Notes under the pieces: generated by a model
Seen by the model: the letters and a program-made list of their open reading frames with translations, nothing else
Databases searched by the model: none
What the model was told of the DNA's origin: nothing
Shown here: piece after piece, positions 1 to 12,462 of the stretch
How positions within the stretch are numbered: position 1 is the first letter of the stretch
Layout of the letters: every line of letters starts with the position of its first letter
From: Gigaspora margarita
Lineage: Eukaryota; Glomeromycota; Glomeromycetes; Diversisporales; Gigasporaceae
Reading direction: 5' to 3'
DNA length: 64,000 nt
Assembly (NCBI GenBank): GCA_009809945.1
Contig: WTPW01000949.1
Location: 1-64,000 of the forward strand
Translations under genes and position numbers: made by a program

Positions 1-759
1 TTTAAATTATTTTTATTTTTTTTTAAATTCGTTTAAATTTATTTTTTAAATTATTATATTTTATTTAAATTATTTTATTTTATTTTAAATTATATTTTTA
101 ATTTAAATTATTTTTTTTATTTTATATTTGCCGTATAACCGCATAGGGAGTTATTTCGAATTTCAGCCTGAATTAAGCTTAATTTAGGCCGAAATTCGAA
201 ACCACACCCCATCGCGTTATTTATTACTTTTTTTATATTTTATATTTTTTATATGTTGTTTTACTGGGGGGCAAATTAATAACAATTCATCATTTTTTAC
301 ACTATAGACGCATCACGTGATTACCCGATAGATTACATTTCCCGATCAGTCAGAAAATCACAACAAATGATAATCACGTGATGTCAGACAGAAGGAACAT
401 CAAAGATTTTGTATTATAGATAACAACAATATGACGCATTTGTTATATTCATTTTTGGACATTTGCTTTTCTCTATTTTTTTTCCCATCAAATCACGTAA
501 ATAATTTCTTCTTATTTTGTTATGCATTATCATTTAAATGAATATTTCGTTCGATGCATGCTTTTACAAACTCACATCACTTCCAATCCATTCGCTTCTC
601 TTCAAAGAGTTTTTCAAGTTCAGATCATATAATTACTTTGTTCGATAATAGTGCATTAATGCTACCTTAATGTTGAATGGACTATTTAAAAATTTATAAT
701 TAATACACTATGTACATAATACTTTATTATTTTATTAATATGATTCAAACTTACCTTTC
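1..759. other. AT-rich non-coding stretch with a perfect-looking hairpin
   Basis: The first 130 bases are low-complexity runs built from TTTAAATT and TTTTATTT. A near-perfect 48-base palindrome lies at 154-201 and is listed separately. Two copies of the 10-mer ATCACGTGAT lie at 312-321 and 373-382, in mirrored contexts; CACGTG is a general bHLH-type core, but no gene starts nearby that would make it a promoter. I see no coding region here. Confidence 0.5.
154..201. repeat. 48-base near-perfect palindrome
   Basis: The sequence starts TTTCGAATTTC and ends GAAATTCGAAA, with the centre in AAGCTT at 175-180. Each arm is 24 bases with only a couple of mismatches, so it could fold as a hairpin or be the touching ends of a small inverted-repeat element. 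It has no visible partner gene. Confidence 0.75.
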
Positions 760-1019
760 TTGAAATCTTACGCTTGTGATTACAAATCACAACTATTCTT
801 TATTTTTGAATTGATGGGGCTAATAAACTTGATGGTTCTTCGAGACCATTTGCTGAAACTTCATTTGATTCAAATATTACAGGTACTTCTAATTCATCGA
901 GAGGCATTGTATCATCATTGTTATCATCCAAATAATTCTACAAATTCAATATTTTACAAATTAAAATATACAGAACCAAAATTTAACATTAATTTTTATA
1001 CTTCTTTATCATAATCCAC

Positions 1020-2690
1020 TGCACTTATTAAACCAGTTGATTTTCGTGGTTTGGCTCCATGAATTTTAGGCATTCCAATATTTGAAGTTCTTCATGTAGG
1101 CATTTCAGCAGGCCGGAATGGATCTTTCTCTGTAACTCCACGGTCACATGGAAAAAATATACCGTTTCCATCTTTTGAATAAGTTCGAAGAATCTCCTCA
1201 AATGCAGCATAGTTGAACTATTATATATAGTAAAATTCTTTTTCTCCTTCGGCATTGCACGCTCTTTATTACGAAAATATTGTACAAAATCATTTTTGAT
1301 AATATCCAATGTAGTTTTATTATCCTCGATATCATTAAATAAACGTGCTGCATGGACATGCTTGCATACATCCCGAAAGGAACCATTCCATATAAAATCA
1401 AAACATGTACACTCCCTGTAAGAATATTGAAAAGATAGTAATTTTCTTGTTGTTCAACAGGATATTTAGATGCAAATTGATTTACTATTGGCTGAAGTAA
1501 TTGGCATAATTCTCTATCAATACCAATTTTTCTCATAGTATATGGTAATCGAAACCCGCTATTTCCTTTTTTCACATAAAAATATATATCTGAACTTTCA
1601 ACTGCAGGTCTAACTGAATGGAGTAAAACATATAGACGCCCCTGGTTTAAATGCCTTTTTATATTCATTGGTTGCTTAAATAGTAACTTCTAATGCTCTA
1701 TAATTCGAGAATTCCAATAAGTTACCTGACCCGCTTCAAATATCAACTGCGAAGAAGTTTTTTTAACAATATTGTCACGTGTTAAAGTAATACCATATAA
1801 TTTTTCAACAAAGCAATTAATTGGCTGAGTGCCTACACGTCAACCTTCAATTGACTTATTCATTCGTTCTGTGAGATTATTTGTAGTCATAGGCTTAACA
1901 CCTGGTGCATCTTTTAAAGATGGCATCCAACCACCATCAATAAAACAATTGATCCATTCTTCAGACAACCAGTTTGAAACTAAATTATTACACAAAAATT
2001 TTCTGCAATTTCTGTAAGTTGTAGTGATTTAATAAAAGACTGATAAGCCTCTCCGAGCCTTAAAGCTTCTTCTTTACTTCAGCTCTGACCTACTAATTTA
2101 AAGGCAATGGCAATAGGGTATCAGTAACATTCATCAATTCTTTGATGTTTAAAATGTTCATTAAATGTCTGCATTATGTGAAACCAACATAAAATTACAC
2201 CACGCAGTATAGGTTGAATCACTTTGTTGGTCGATGCTTATCGATCATTGCAAATGGTTTCCATGGTTGTGCACATCGACAGATTCTCATAAACCCTTAT
2301 CATTCGGTAAGTCTACATAATCATACTCATGTATGCAATCGATCTTGTTACATGGAATATTTCGTTAAACAGCTTCTACAGCAAGTCTAATAGTATGGTT
2401 GTTTTCTTTATTTTAAAATCCAAAAGCAATTGTAGTTCCATAGCCTGCATTGTCTTCAACAACTAAAGATAAAATTGGTGTACCCATCACTATTTAAATC
2501 ATATTTTCCATCAATTCCAAAGCAGAAAGAACCAAAATCACGTGCCTGTTGAAGCTATAAGTTGTCACTCAAGGTAAGCTGATAATAATGTTCTGGACTG
2601 TTTTCAGGCACAGATATATCTAGTTAATTATTAAAATATGCATGGCCTTGGTTATAGATGGACTCAGCATCATTGCTTTTTTTTTTTTAT
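1020..2690 (-). pseudogene. Mutator-like (MULE) transposase relic with SWIM zinc finger
   Basis: Read on the minus strand across several frames, the region keeps the ordered motifs of a MULE transposase. These are GIDGKYDLNSDG (2483-2521), VVEDNAGYGTTIAFGF (about 2414-2466), PFAMIDKHRP (about 2227-2257), the GVILCWFHIMQTF block (2163-2203) and TTNNLTERMNKS (1851-1892). They end in a SWIM-type CxCx(n)CxH finger reading CTCFDF then CKHVHA (1351-1412). The Asp in GIDGKYD and the second VVED/MID block sit where the DDE catalytic core is expected (family knowledge). Stops after AFGF and in VEAV, and a frameshift between the FNILTGS stretch and the SWIM finger, show it is dead. Frames at 1198-1668 and 1028-1309 are pieces of it. 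A FAR1-type gene derived from such an element is the main alternative, but the breaks argue against function. Terminal repeats were not identified. Confidence 0.82.
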
Positions 2691-2820
2691 GATGTGTATC
2701 GTATACTCAAGGAGTAATCCTTTATTTTTTGATTCACCATTCCTCACTATCAATCTATTCATTTGAATTGTTGACTTGCATGTTAACAGAGGTACCAACT
2801 AGCAGTGATGGAAATGCCCT

Positions 2821-2900
2821 GAAATGACCTAAATGACTCAAATGACCAATGACCGGTCATTGGGTCATTTCAAGAATGAAATGACCTATTGGGTCATTTG
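2821..2900. repeat. Cluster of GGTCATTT / AAATGACC motifs
   Basis: About eight copies of AAATGACC or its complement GGTCATTT occur in 80 bases, partly arranged as a palindrome around GACCGGTC. It looks like a short inverted-repeat element end or a decayed MITE. No gene context. Confidence 0.6.
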
Positions 2901-3502
2901 AATTTTATTGGTGGAAATAACAATTAATTAAAACTTGATTAAATTCGGAATCAACAATAATTCAAAATATTAAATATTTAATACTTACACTAAGATTTGA
3001 TCAATTTATAATTTTTAAGTCCATTTACTCCGGTTCTCGAAAGTAATATTTACCTTTAAACAAAAGTCGGGTTGTACTGTGCTAAGTTACTGTAATTGAT
3101 TTCTGAAACTCCGTGATCAAGCAATATCGTTAAGAATCTTAACCATCGATTCTAATCCTGTGACCTCATATTAGAGCCTCGTGACATAATCAAAAGCTCT
3201 ATTCGACCCTAGTTACTCGGGCCAAGTCTATCCCATGCCTCAATTAAAACCTTACCATATTAGAGTAGTTTAGTTGATTTTAGTTGGTCTTACTAGTGTA
3301 TAGTTGTGATACTTACACAGTGGGTTCATTTTATCCTCTCACACCATACATACATAAGAGGTTTATGATACGGATCAAAACTATATCAGGTATTGTGCAA
3401 ATTTATAGCAACGAAAGACAGAATAAGGTTTTTAATGAATTAAATTAGTAAAAACTTCCCATTTGAAGTCAAATTCATTCGTTTATACACATTTGAATTT
3501 AA
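2901..3502. other. Gene-free stretch, less AT-rich than its surroundings
   Basis: The stretch around 3040-3350 has more balanced base composition than its neighbours but gives no reading frame or motif I recognise. It may be old unique intergenic sequence. Confidence 0.3.
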
Positions 3503-3504
3503 TA

Positions 3505-3845
3505 CAGTAAGACCTCTATAAATGCAACCTCCATAAATGCAATACCTCCCTAAATGCATGTTTTTGTCTTGTCTATAAGAAATTATTAGTGCTAAATGCA
3601 CATTCTATATTCTGTAAATGCACATTCTTCCAAATAATTTTCTATATCATGCTACCTCCCTAAATGCACATAGCCAATCAAATTTAGTATTTAAGATAGG
3701 TTATACAATTTTTGGTAGAAGTTATACAAACTTGATAATCTAATTCTTAAAGCTGCAATTTAATTGGCTCTCCCTAAATGCAATACCTCTCTAAATGCAC
3801 GTTGCAGGCTTGTCTGTACACGTTGCATTTATGGAGGTTTGATTG
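3505..3845. mobile_element. TA-flanked MITE (Tc1/mariner/pogo-like ends)
   Basis: The ends are CAGTAAGACCTCTATAAA at the left and, read from the other side, CAATCAAACCTCCATAAA at the right, giving terminal inverted repeats of about 23 bases. Both ends are flanked by TA (3503-3504 and 3846-3847), the target duplication of the Tc1/mariner superfamily. Internally CCCTAAATGCA-like words recur. It has no coding capacity. The CAGT..ACCTC start resembles pogo-type ends (family knowledge). Confidence 0.8.
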
Positions 3846-3847
3846 TA

Positions 3848-5149
3848 TATAACATGCTAACGTGTTACCAAACATATTAACATGCTATCTAATACTAATA
3901 TCATAATTTACTGTGGAAGATACCCCTTTGATTAGTACCCTCTGATTTGTACTGGGTATATTTCAAGGCTATTTATTGTGGTGTATTGTAAGAGACCCAG
4001 GTACAAATCAAAAACTGAATTACTAATAATAATTTTTTATACTTATGGGCTAATATTTCGCTCAACACAATATACTCTCACACAATGTACCCTATACCAT
4101 ACAAGGTACCTGAGAGTACAAATCAAAGTTTTATCACGTGAAATTAAATCGTACCTGGTACCTTACACAGTAAATCACAGTAAGGGTAACACATTGATGC
4201 ATTTGACTTATTTGCGTATATGATATAAACCAAAAAAGAAACTCTGATTTTGTAAAACTAAGTGCATGAGATTAAAATTTAGGATTAGGATCTTAAGGTT
4301 AGAGACTATAGGGTTAGAGTAACATAATAGGCTTTCATAGTGATTGGCCAATTTTTGTAAATTATCTTATGATATATAAAAATTTTATTGGTTGATCGAA
4401 GATTAATAAAAATATTGAATCACAAATAAAAAAAAAATTAATATGTAGAAAATAATTATATCTGTGATCAAGTTAATACTAGAAAAGTCTTTACTATAAA
4501 ATTTTGATAATTTAAACTAAATTATAAACTTATCACAAACAAAACTGAACAAAAATCAAACAAAATTCTAATAATCTAAAATTTTATTAAAAAACTTCAA
4601 AGTATTACAAATCAAAGAAAGAAAAGAAACAAAAAATAAAAAATACAAAATAAATAGTTAAACCAATCCTATAACACTAATAAATAATAAAAAAAATACC
4701 AAAAATAATTTATAATGCTCACTCTAATATTAAGCTAATTAATTCTATTTAACAATTATTACAAGGTTAAAATACTACAATATTTTTCTTTAATTCTTCT
4801 CATAAAATCTATTAGCTTATTGTGCTTGACTTTATATTATTAGCCTATATTACAGTTAGTTTTTTTATTAGTTGAGATTACAAAAAATAAGTTTTCTTTT
4901 TTTTTCATTTTATAACAGTAACCTTGCTTTTTTTCCTTTATTAAGTTGTTTAATATTATTATATGCAGAAGAAGATAATATATTACAACTAGGAGAGAAA
5001 GAAACTCAGACTTTATGATGGCCTTCTGCTACCAATCAATCTACATCTGAGGCCATACTGCTAGCTGAACAAAGTTATTTTAGTAAGGGGAGTGTCAAAA
5101 ATCAGGTGATTTTTTAGAGGGAAGGGGTAAAAAATATTGAAATTATATA
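3848..5149. other. AT-rich gene-free stretch
   Basis: The part at 3900-4190 holds GTACC and GTACAAATC words in both orientations, with ATTTACTGTG mirrored near each edge, suggesting a decayed inverted-repeat element. From about 4370 to 4990 the sequence is extremely A/T-rich. No coding region was recognised; the 81-codon frame at 3978-4223 lies inside the repeat and is not supported. Confidence 0.4.
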
Positions 5150-5157
5150 TAGAAACC

Positions 5158-5520
5158 AGGGACAGTGAAAAATATCGATTTATGTTGATTATATGTAACC
5201 GATATTTTTAGGCCAAATTATAGGGAAATTGATATTTTCAATTTTTAATGCAGTGTAACAATACCCCTTTGGGCAAAATTAAGAGTATAATTTGGGCTGG
5301 ACAACACAAATTTGGCTAGCCTGAACTGTCATAAGTTTAGGAAAAGTAGACAATCAACAAACTGTTTGCCAGAAAGTTACATTACTGATCACATTACATT
5401 TTGTTACACCAAATCGTGCATTTTGATTGGCCAATTTTGGTAAATCAATATAAATCGATATTTTGACCAAATTGATTGATATTTTTGCCAAATCAAATCG
5501 ATATTTTTCACTGTCCGTGA
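5158..5520. mobile_element. hAT-like MITE with GGACAGTGAAAAATAT ends
   Basis: The terminal inverted repeat GGACAGTGAAAAATATCG is visible at both ends. The flanks TAGAAACC (5150-5157) and TAGGAACC (5521-5528) match at seven of eight positions, as expected for an aged 8-bp hAT target duplication. The interior is made of TCGATATTTTT and CCAAATT words in opposite orientations and encodes nothing. Confidence 0.72.
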
Positions 5521-5528
5521 TAGGAACC

Positions 5529-6920
5529 TGACCAAATTTATATCAAAGAGGGAGAGGGAGTGTAGGCCTCTAATAAAAAATAATCAGGTGATTAATGATA
5601 CAGCCCTAATAACTTGTCAAACTTCCAAAATAAAAATTGTTAATACCAATAACCTTGTTCTATCTAACCAGTCCAGGTTCTAGTATGTTAAATGAAAAGC
5701 AGTCATATAGACCAGACTATTTAGAATAGAGCTTCTAGAATCTTGTCCAGAAGTTTCCTTATAAATCTTGCATGTCATTCCACATTACTTGTTTCCAAGC
5801 TACTCATAATGATTGTATCTGATACAGTAGATGCCTTTTCTTTTTGGAAGCAGTAAATACTGCAAATCTTTTGGAAGGGTATGCCAAAATGTCCACTTTT
5901 TGAAAATTCTTTACAAACTAATGGCACTAGAAAGAGTTCACTTGTAACTGTAGTAAGGATGGTAGTTCTTCCTATATAGTCCAAAATCCATCAGAGAGCC
6001 ACCATGGAATTCTTAGGTTGTGGTGAGTAATAAACTCTAAGCTTGTCAGCAAGTAGTCTATAAACTTTACCTCTAAATAACAAGTACTAGTTTTTGGGGT
6101 AAGTCACAAACTCTAAAGTTATTAGCAGATACTCAGTTAACTGTATCCCTAAATAACAGCTGCCAGGCTGCATATTTTTGTTGGTTTTTCTACTATTTCT
6201 TTGAGACTTAATTTCTGAAGTATTAGTGTATTTGTTAGTACAGGTGATTAGCAGATAGAGTTATGGAAGAACTGATTTAGCTATAAAAAATAAGTTTTCA
6301 CAAATAAAAGATGCCTTAAATTGTTGAGTTTGATTAATTTATTATATCTATAGGTTAAATTTAAATATTCAAGCATACTTTTTATTTAACTTCTGAATTA
6401 CTTCATGGATTACCAAATTACTTTGATAGTTTATAGACCAGAGGGTATTCTTTTGCTTTTATTTGGTATCAAGTTTGGCTAATTCGTCTTCGTGGCTACC
6501 AAACCATTTTTGTAACTGCAAAACATTATGCCACTATATGAAACATATTGTGTAAAATTTGTATCAATTATCCAATCAAATAAAGCCTGCTATGTTGGTT
6601 AGAGTGATACTTATTATATTAAAATTTCATTTCTGTTATTTTTAATTAGTGCACCAAGACTGATTTAAATATTAGTTTTTACTTTTGTCTTCTTTTGCAC
6701 GTGTTCGCATTCTTTGTTGGGCTAATCCAGAATAGTCAAAATTTGCACTCTCCGATTGGCTATTTTCTCTCCAAGAGTTTGTATTACCCACGCAAATAAG
6801 TAGATGTGCTATCTAGAATTTTATAATTTGTACTATAGGTACAGAAATATGATTGGTGGCATAACCTTTTTTACATCCCAATAGCTGTAACTTGAGATAT
6901 GACAATATGTCAAAGGATCA
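5529..6920. other. Gene-free stretch
   Basis: No recognisable protein motif or repeat boundary was found. A 69-codon minus-strand frame at 5775-5984 has no family signature and no extension in other frames that I trust. The CAATCAAA/TTGATTGG words common in the neighbouring MITEs also occur here, so decayed transposon sequence is likely. Confidence 0.3.
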
Positions 6921-6924
6921 CAAC

Positions 6925-7375
6925 TCACATATGCAATAACAACTTGCATGGACTATAACATTTGCATGTGCTATAACAATTGACATGTACTATAATTAGG
7001 GTTCCTCAAATTTAAATCAAATCAAATATTGGTCCAATTTGAATTTGATCAAATCAAATTGACCCTGATTTGAATTTGATTTGATTCAAATATTTGAATT
7101 TGAATTTGATTTGGATTTGAATTTTTAATAGTAATTTTCAAATCAAATCAAATATTTGTCAAATCAAATCAAATTTGACCAAATCAAATATAGTCATATT
7201 TGAATTTGAATTTGATCAAATATTTGATTCAAATATTTGAATATCAAATCAAATTGCAGAACCCTGACCATAATAATTAATATGTGCTTTAGTATTTAAT
7301 ACATTGTATTTCAATATTTGATACGTAATATATAACTTTTATTTGCATGTGCCATAACAATTAACATGTGTTGTA
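6925..7375. repeat. Degenerate CATGTGCTATAACAATT tandem repeat, split by a MITE
   Basis: Units resembling TGCATGTGCTATAACAATT occur from about 6940 to 6995 and again at 7345-7375, on both sides of the MITE at 6997-7266. The units are imperfect. The arrangement indicates that the tandem repeat predates the MITE insertion. Confidence 0.55.
6997..7266 (+). mobile_element. hAT-like MITE, TTTGATTTGA-rich family, copy 1
   Basis: The ends are TAGGGTTCCTC and GCAGAACCCTG, an inverted repeat of the hAT type. The flanking 8-mers ACTATAAT (6989-6996) and ACCATAAT (7267-7274) differ by one base and look like an aged target duplication. The interior is almost entirely AAATCAAATC and TTTGAATTTGA words, so either strand folds back on itself. 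Three related copies occur at 26289-26548, 45669-46127 and 51119-51378. Confidence 0.82.
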
Positions 7376-7499
7376 ATTTTTTTTTTTATTCTTTGACGAG
7401 TCTGCTAGAAACTTGTAAGTGAACAAAAGAATACTATGATAAAGAAATTTTACAAAATACTTTGTTCTAACTCTTATAAGCCTAATATCGCTCAGTTTT

Positions 7500-8951
7500 C
7501 TAAAAAGGACCTAAGTGTACCCTGTCACACTGTTTTTCTAATGAAACAGGTTTCAGTAGTGACCCATCAGTAACCATACCAAAAAGGCTTTTTGTTCCTT
7601 TCGATGAAGCATAACATCCTTTCTTCTACTTACATTTCTATTTTTTTATATTTCTCCAAAACCCTCTTCTTTTGCTTTCTGTTACTTTTCTTTGGCCTTC
7701 TGTTGACTTCTTTTCTTTACACTTCTTTTTTCTTATTTTACTAGTAGTCTTCTTTTTCCGTTTGTTTTTACATGCGATGCCTATTTCTTCCTCCCATTTG
7801 TTTACTGTCTGACAATGATCTTTCTAGATTATTTTGAAAAAACTATTCCAAACTATATTTAAATATCTTCAATAATTTGATTTGTTAGTTTGTTGGTCTA
7901 GAAATGCCTTTGAATTCTCTTCTGGGCTTTGTGACAGAACAAACCCTTGGTTAAGCCTATTTGTGTACTGACAATTTCCTCATGCTCTTTTTCAAAAACT
8001 AATTGCGTTAATTTTTGTTTGGATAATCTTTTCTGAACATCATTTAACAAATTGTTCTAGGCAACCTCAGCAGCTACTGATTGAATACTCCACCATGAAG
8101 TTTTATAACTTACACATTTTGCTAAATGTTTTTGCATTATGTGATAAACAATTTGGGCCCTCATAGAGATCTGGTCTTCTTTTATTTAAAGAGTCAAGCA
8201 GGAGAAGATTTTCTGACAGATACTTAATAATAAAACATGCTTTCTTACTTCTTCTAACTATTGTACCATGTATTCCAGTTATTACTTTAAGCTTTTTCTA
8301 GAAAAAAGATCAGCTTTTGTCATGTATCTTTCTTCTTGTACTATACTAGACACTATCGTGATTGTCACCATTTAGCACCTATGTACATTTTGTTCAGTAT
8401 TTTATAAAAGCTTGAGGACGTGCCTCTACCAGCCAATTTTTCAATATAAGACACTTTGAAATCTTGAATTTTCTTCTATGTCTACTTGGATTTTCTCTGA
8501 TGCCATGCAGCCTTTTTTTGCAAGTTTATCCACAAAGTTATTCCACTTGTTATTACTATGACCCTTAATCTGTTAAGCTCTAGGGTAATATCTTTTGTTT
8601 TAATCAGATCTATGATTTTTTTTACCAAAAGAAAATTGGACCTCTTTTGTGCCTTGATTGTTGATTCAAGAAAAAAACCTACTTCAATTGCACAGATCGC
8701 TGCCTTACTGTCTGTGTATACTATAGCTTCTAACAAGATTGGAATTGTTAAAACTATATTTTTATTACTTGGTTTATTATTTTGAATTTTTTTAAAAACT
8801 TTCGTAAAACTATAGCTTTTGCTATAAGGATTTGGAGGCATTTGCTATCATTATCATAATCAATAGTTTTAATGCAACTATTTCTATATTGACTATAACC
8901 AATTTTTGAAGTAAATATATGAGCACAAGTTGGACACATATAGCTGGACAT
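7500..8951 (-). pseudogene. RNase H / zinc-finger relic of a non-LTR retrotransposon
   Basis: On the minus strand, 8951-8830 starts MSSYMCPTCAHIFTSK and shows a CxxC finger start followed by GYSQYRNSC, where a His has probably become Tyr. After a frame change, IVYTDSKAAICAIE (about 8700-8730) matches the second acidic block of RNase H. After another frame change, GHSNNKWNNFVDKLAKKG (about 8515-8570) matches its C-terminal His/Asp block. Farther down, INKRRPDLYEG-like residues (about 8160-8200) resemble the zinc-binding tail that follows RNase H in fungal LINE proteins (family knowledge). Several stops and at least three frame changes show it is dead. A TDGSLL stretch near 7560 may be a separate fragment. 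The frame at 8482-8841 is only the RNase H part. The N-terminal part of the domain seems to be missing. Confidence 0.68.
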
Positions 8952-8954
8952 TTT

Positions 8955-9845
8955 TAATATTATTATAAAGTTAAGGTAATTTTTTAAAGTTGAAAGAAAA
9001 GTTTCATAAATTTTAAAGTTAAAGTAATTTTTAAAACAAAAAAAATAACTTTTTAAAATTAATTAAATTTCGAATAATTATAAAATTTTTTGTAAATATT
9101 CTAATCCTAATTCATTTTAGTATATACTTTTTATATTATGCATAATTTTTTTAGAAGTAAGATTATTTAGAAAAATTACAAAATAGGCTAAAGGTTTCTA
9201 CATGTAGTTAAAACCTGCAGAAAGTTTAAATAAATTTGTTTGTTTTGTATTATTTGGAACTTGTATTGTACTTATAATTATATTTATGAATTTATATAGA
9301 AATATTAATTGTATATAGTAAATAATTGATTTGCCATTATTATTTAACAGTATTGTTTGATAATTGAATAATTTTTAAAATTCAATATTATCTTTGTATA
9401 ACTTTAAAATATACTTAAATATGTTAAACTTAATTAATTTATATGAAAGTTTAATAAACNTNATAAGTTTANAGCTTATTTCGTAATANATGAAAATAGC
9501 TAATAAAATTTTTTGATGACACAAGAACACTTTGATTTTTGTAATAGTTTATCAAACAATAGTTGTGAAAAAATTTGAAGAAATATAAATGTTGGAAACT
9601 GTATTCATTAATATTTATTTTATTGTAATATATTTAAGAACACACAATGATACAATGAATATAGGGTGAACTTAAGTTTCTTTAGGTTATTTTATCATAG
9701 ATTAAACAATAATACATATTTACATAAATTTATAAAGCTAATTGCATATTAATGCACATAAATTAAATGTTTCTATAAATAGTTAATGCATGATCAGGTT
9801 TGTTTTTAAACAATTTTTTAAGTTTGATTATCATTACTTTTTTTA
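8955..9845. other. Very AT-rich gene-free stretch with ambiguous bases
   Basis: Only A/T-rich sequence is visible, with single unresolved bases at 9460, 9462, 9472 and 9489. It may contain the upstream region of the gene that starts near 10111. Confidence 0.4.
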
Positions 9846-10036
9846 AAGTTTATTGGTAATCTATTTGCATAATTAGTTATTGTTCATTCTATTTTAATCT
9901 AAGTTGCATTTATTAATAAGTTTTGATTACATAGAAAATAAAGTTTATTGTAATCTATTTGCATAATTAGTTATTGTTCATTATATTTTATCTAAGATTG
10001 CATTTACAAAAATTTTTGATTACATTAGAAAATAAA
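9846..10036. repeat. Tandem duplication of about 95 bp upstream of a probable gene
   Basis: The segment 9846-9940 is repeated at 9941-10036 with a few substitutions and one-base gaps. Each unit starts AGTTTATTG and ends GAAAATAA. It lies 75 bases before the ATG at 10111, so it could hold promoter elements, but no specific site is visible. Confidence 0.75.
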
Positions 10037-10110
10037 AAATTCATATATATGAAGAGATTTATAAAAAGTAAAGCTTCAAAATTTTTTGCAATTCATCTAA
10101 AAATTTGAAA

Positions 10111-12431
10111 ATGTCTTACTACAAAGCTACTAAAAAGGTTGGAAAAATGTTTGCTCACTTGACTATAGGTAGTTCTAATCCTGCGAAGGCTGGTTCTTTG
10201 ACACCTGCTGCTCAAAACAAAAAATAGCAAAAAAAGCTAAAAAGCTAAGAAGAATAAACAAAATAGAGGAAAGGCAAAAGAAATTGTAGAAGATGCTTCT
10301 CCATTAATTGTACTTTCTGACCAAGAATCTCCTACGTCAGATGTTCCTATAGCTCCTATAACTGTTTCTTATGGATCTGCTTCAGGTTCTGGATGTAATT
10401 AAAAATCTTTACGCATTTTATAAAAATTTAAAATATTACAAAAATTTATGCAGTTATCAAAATTGAATGATAATAAAGTTTTGTTTTACAAACTTTATTA
10501 TTATTCAATTTTGAAAACTGCATAAATTTTCGTAATTTAACTATGAATATGTTCGAAATATGTTAATATTTTTTAAATTAATTTATATAAGCACAAATTA
10601 CCTTGGCTGAGATTAAAAAGTTGTCAGATAATCAGAGGAAGTTGATGTACCAATTCGATAAATTAATGAAGAGATTTGAGTTGATGGAAGAGAAAATAGA
10701 TACGAGATTGAAGGCAGTGAAAGATACTATAAAATTCGGACATGTGTACCCCAGGTATTTATATGTTTCAATCCTTGTACCCAGGTACAACTACACTATA
10801 TTGAACAATATATTTTACTATATCTACTGTACTTATGTACCTGGGGTATAAGTTACCAACTAGTGCTTCAAAATAGCAGGGGGTACACCACATGGGGTAC
10901 ACATGTCCAGATTTTACGGTAAGTTGTTTGCTATGTTAGATGTCCCTGAACTATAGTCATTTATTGAGGTATGCTTAATAAAATTTCGAATAATTTTATA
11001 AATTTTTATGTTAAATTAATTTATAATCTATAATTTGAATATGTATTTTAAAACAATAGTCAACTATTAAGAGTGCTACTAATACCTTAATAAAACAAAC
11101 TGTCTACCCACTCAACAACAACTTAAAGGGGCAGTTGAAGTTTATTTGGATAAAAATAATTGGAACTTTTTGGAAGGTTTTGGAAATAAGAGAAGTAAAT
11201 GGGATGCATATTATAAAAACATTTCTATAATTCAGTAAGTAATTATATTTATATTTTAGATAATTTTAATGCTCACCGGAGGTGAAATTCACTAGGGATG
11301 CTATATCCAGGGTTGTAAAATTATGGTAATTTATAAAATTTGGCAGTAAGTTTTCAATAAGTTACCTTAAGTAACTTAAAGACTTACCAGTAACTTACTG
11401 CCAAATTTTGTAAATTACCATAATTTTACAACCCTGACTATATTTCAAAAACATACTAAGTAAACGAGATTGGAAACTCTAGGTAAAAATGGTCAGGACC
11501 CCTAAAAACTTCATGAGAACTAAAATCAGGTCATTTTATATAATCCATATTATGTTATATAAAACTTCTCTTTTATTCTAAAATTGCATCCTAATCATAA
11601 AAATTCTTAGGCTGGTGAATTTCACCAGTTAATTTTAAATAAATTCTTATATTTTTATATTTTTATTTTTTTGGCTTTCCTTTTTTCTGTATCTTTTTTG
11701 TATCATAAGTTATTAGCTTTTAAAAATTAGCTATTTTATTGCTATCTCTAAGTGTCCCACACTGTAGTAAAATTTTGAGATATTGACTATTTCTTTTCTT
11801 AAAAATTTATATTAAATTTTTTTTATATTAATATTATTTAATTATTATTATAGCTTCTTAAGACAATGTGTTCCAAACATGGCACTCTTACCATTAAGAT
11901 TAAAAATGCAGTATTTGTAGTATATGGAGATAGCATGCTAGACAAGATCGACAGCTATGCTATCCCCAAAGAAATTAATAATTGGAAGCAATCCACCAAA
12001 ACAAAAACTGCATATTCTAAATTATTTTTGCCAATTGTCGCAAACAATCCAAATGATACATTTATTTCTCATATTTTAATGAAAGTTTGGCCCAAGGGGG
12101 ATGTGAAAGATAAATTGTTAGCTTTTGCAATTGGTATAGTCCAAGCCCTACTAAGCCACAATACAAAAAAAAATAACAATAGAAGAAATGGTCATGAAAG
12201 ACCAATTTGAAAAAAATTTGGTAAAAATTTAAAGTCAAAGTTTTATAGGTAGCAAAAAATTTTGAATATCTTTACAATGTAAAAAATCAAAATTTTTCGT
12301 AAAATTTTTTTTGTATTATATAATTTAATTATATATTGTACATTTTTGTAGGCTATATTAGAGAGTAAAGGTACTTTCATGGTTTCTGACAATGATAATA
12401 TTAGTGATAGCAGCAGTAATAGCATTATTGC

Positions 12432-12462
<31 letters not shown>

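Noticed and set aside
7545-7585. TDGSLL on the minus strand as the start of an RNase H domain
   Set aside because: It lies downstream of the other RNase H blocks, in the wrong order, with no supporting residues; it may be chance or a different fragment.
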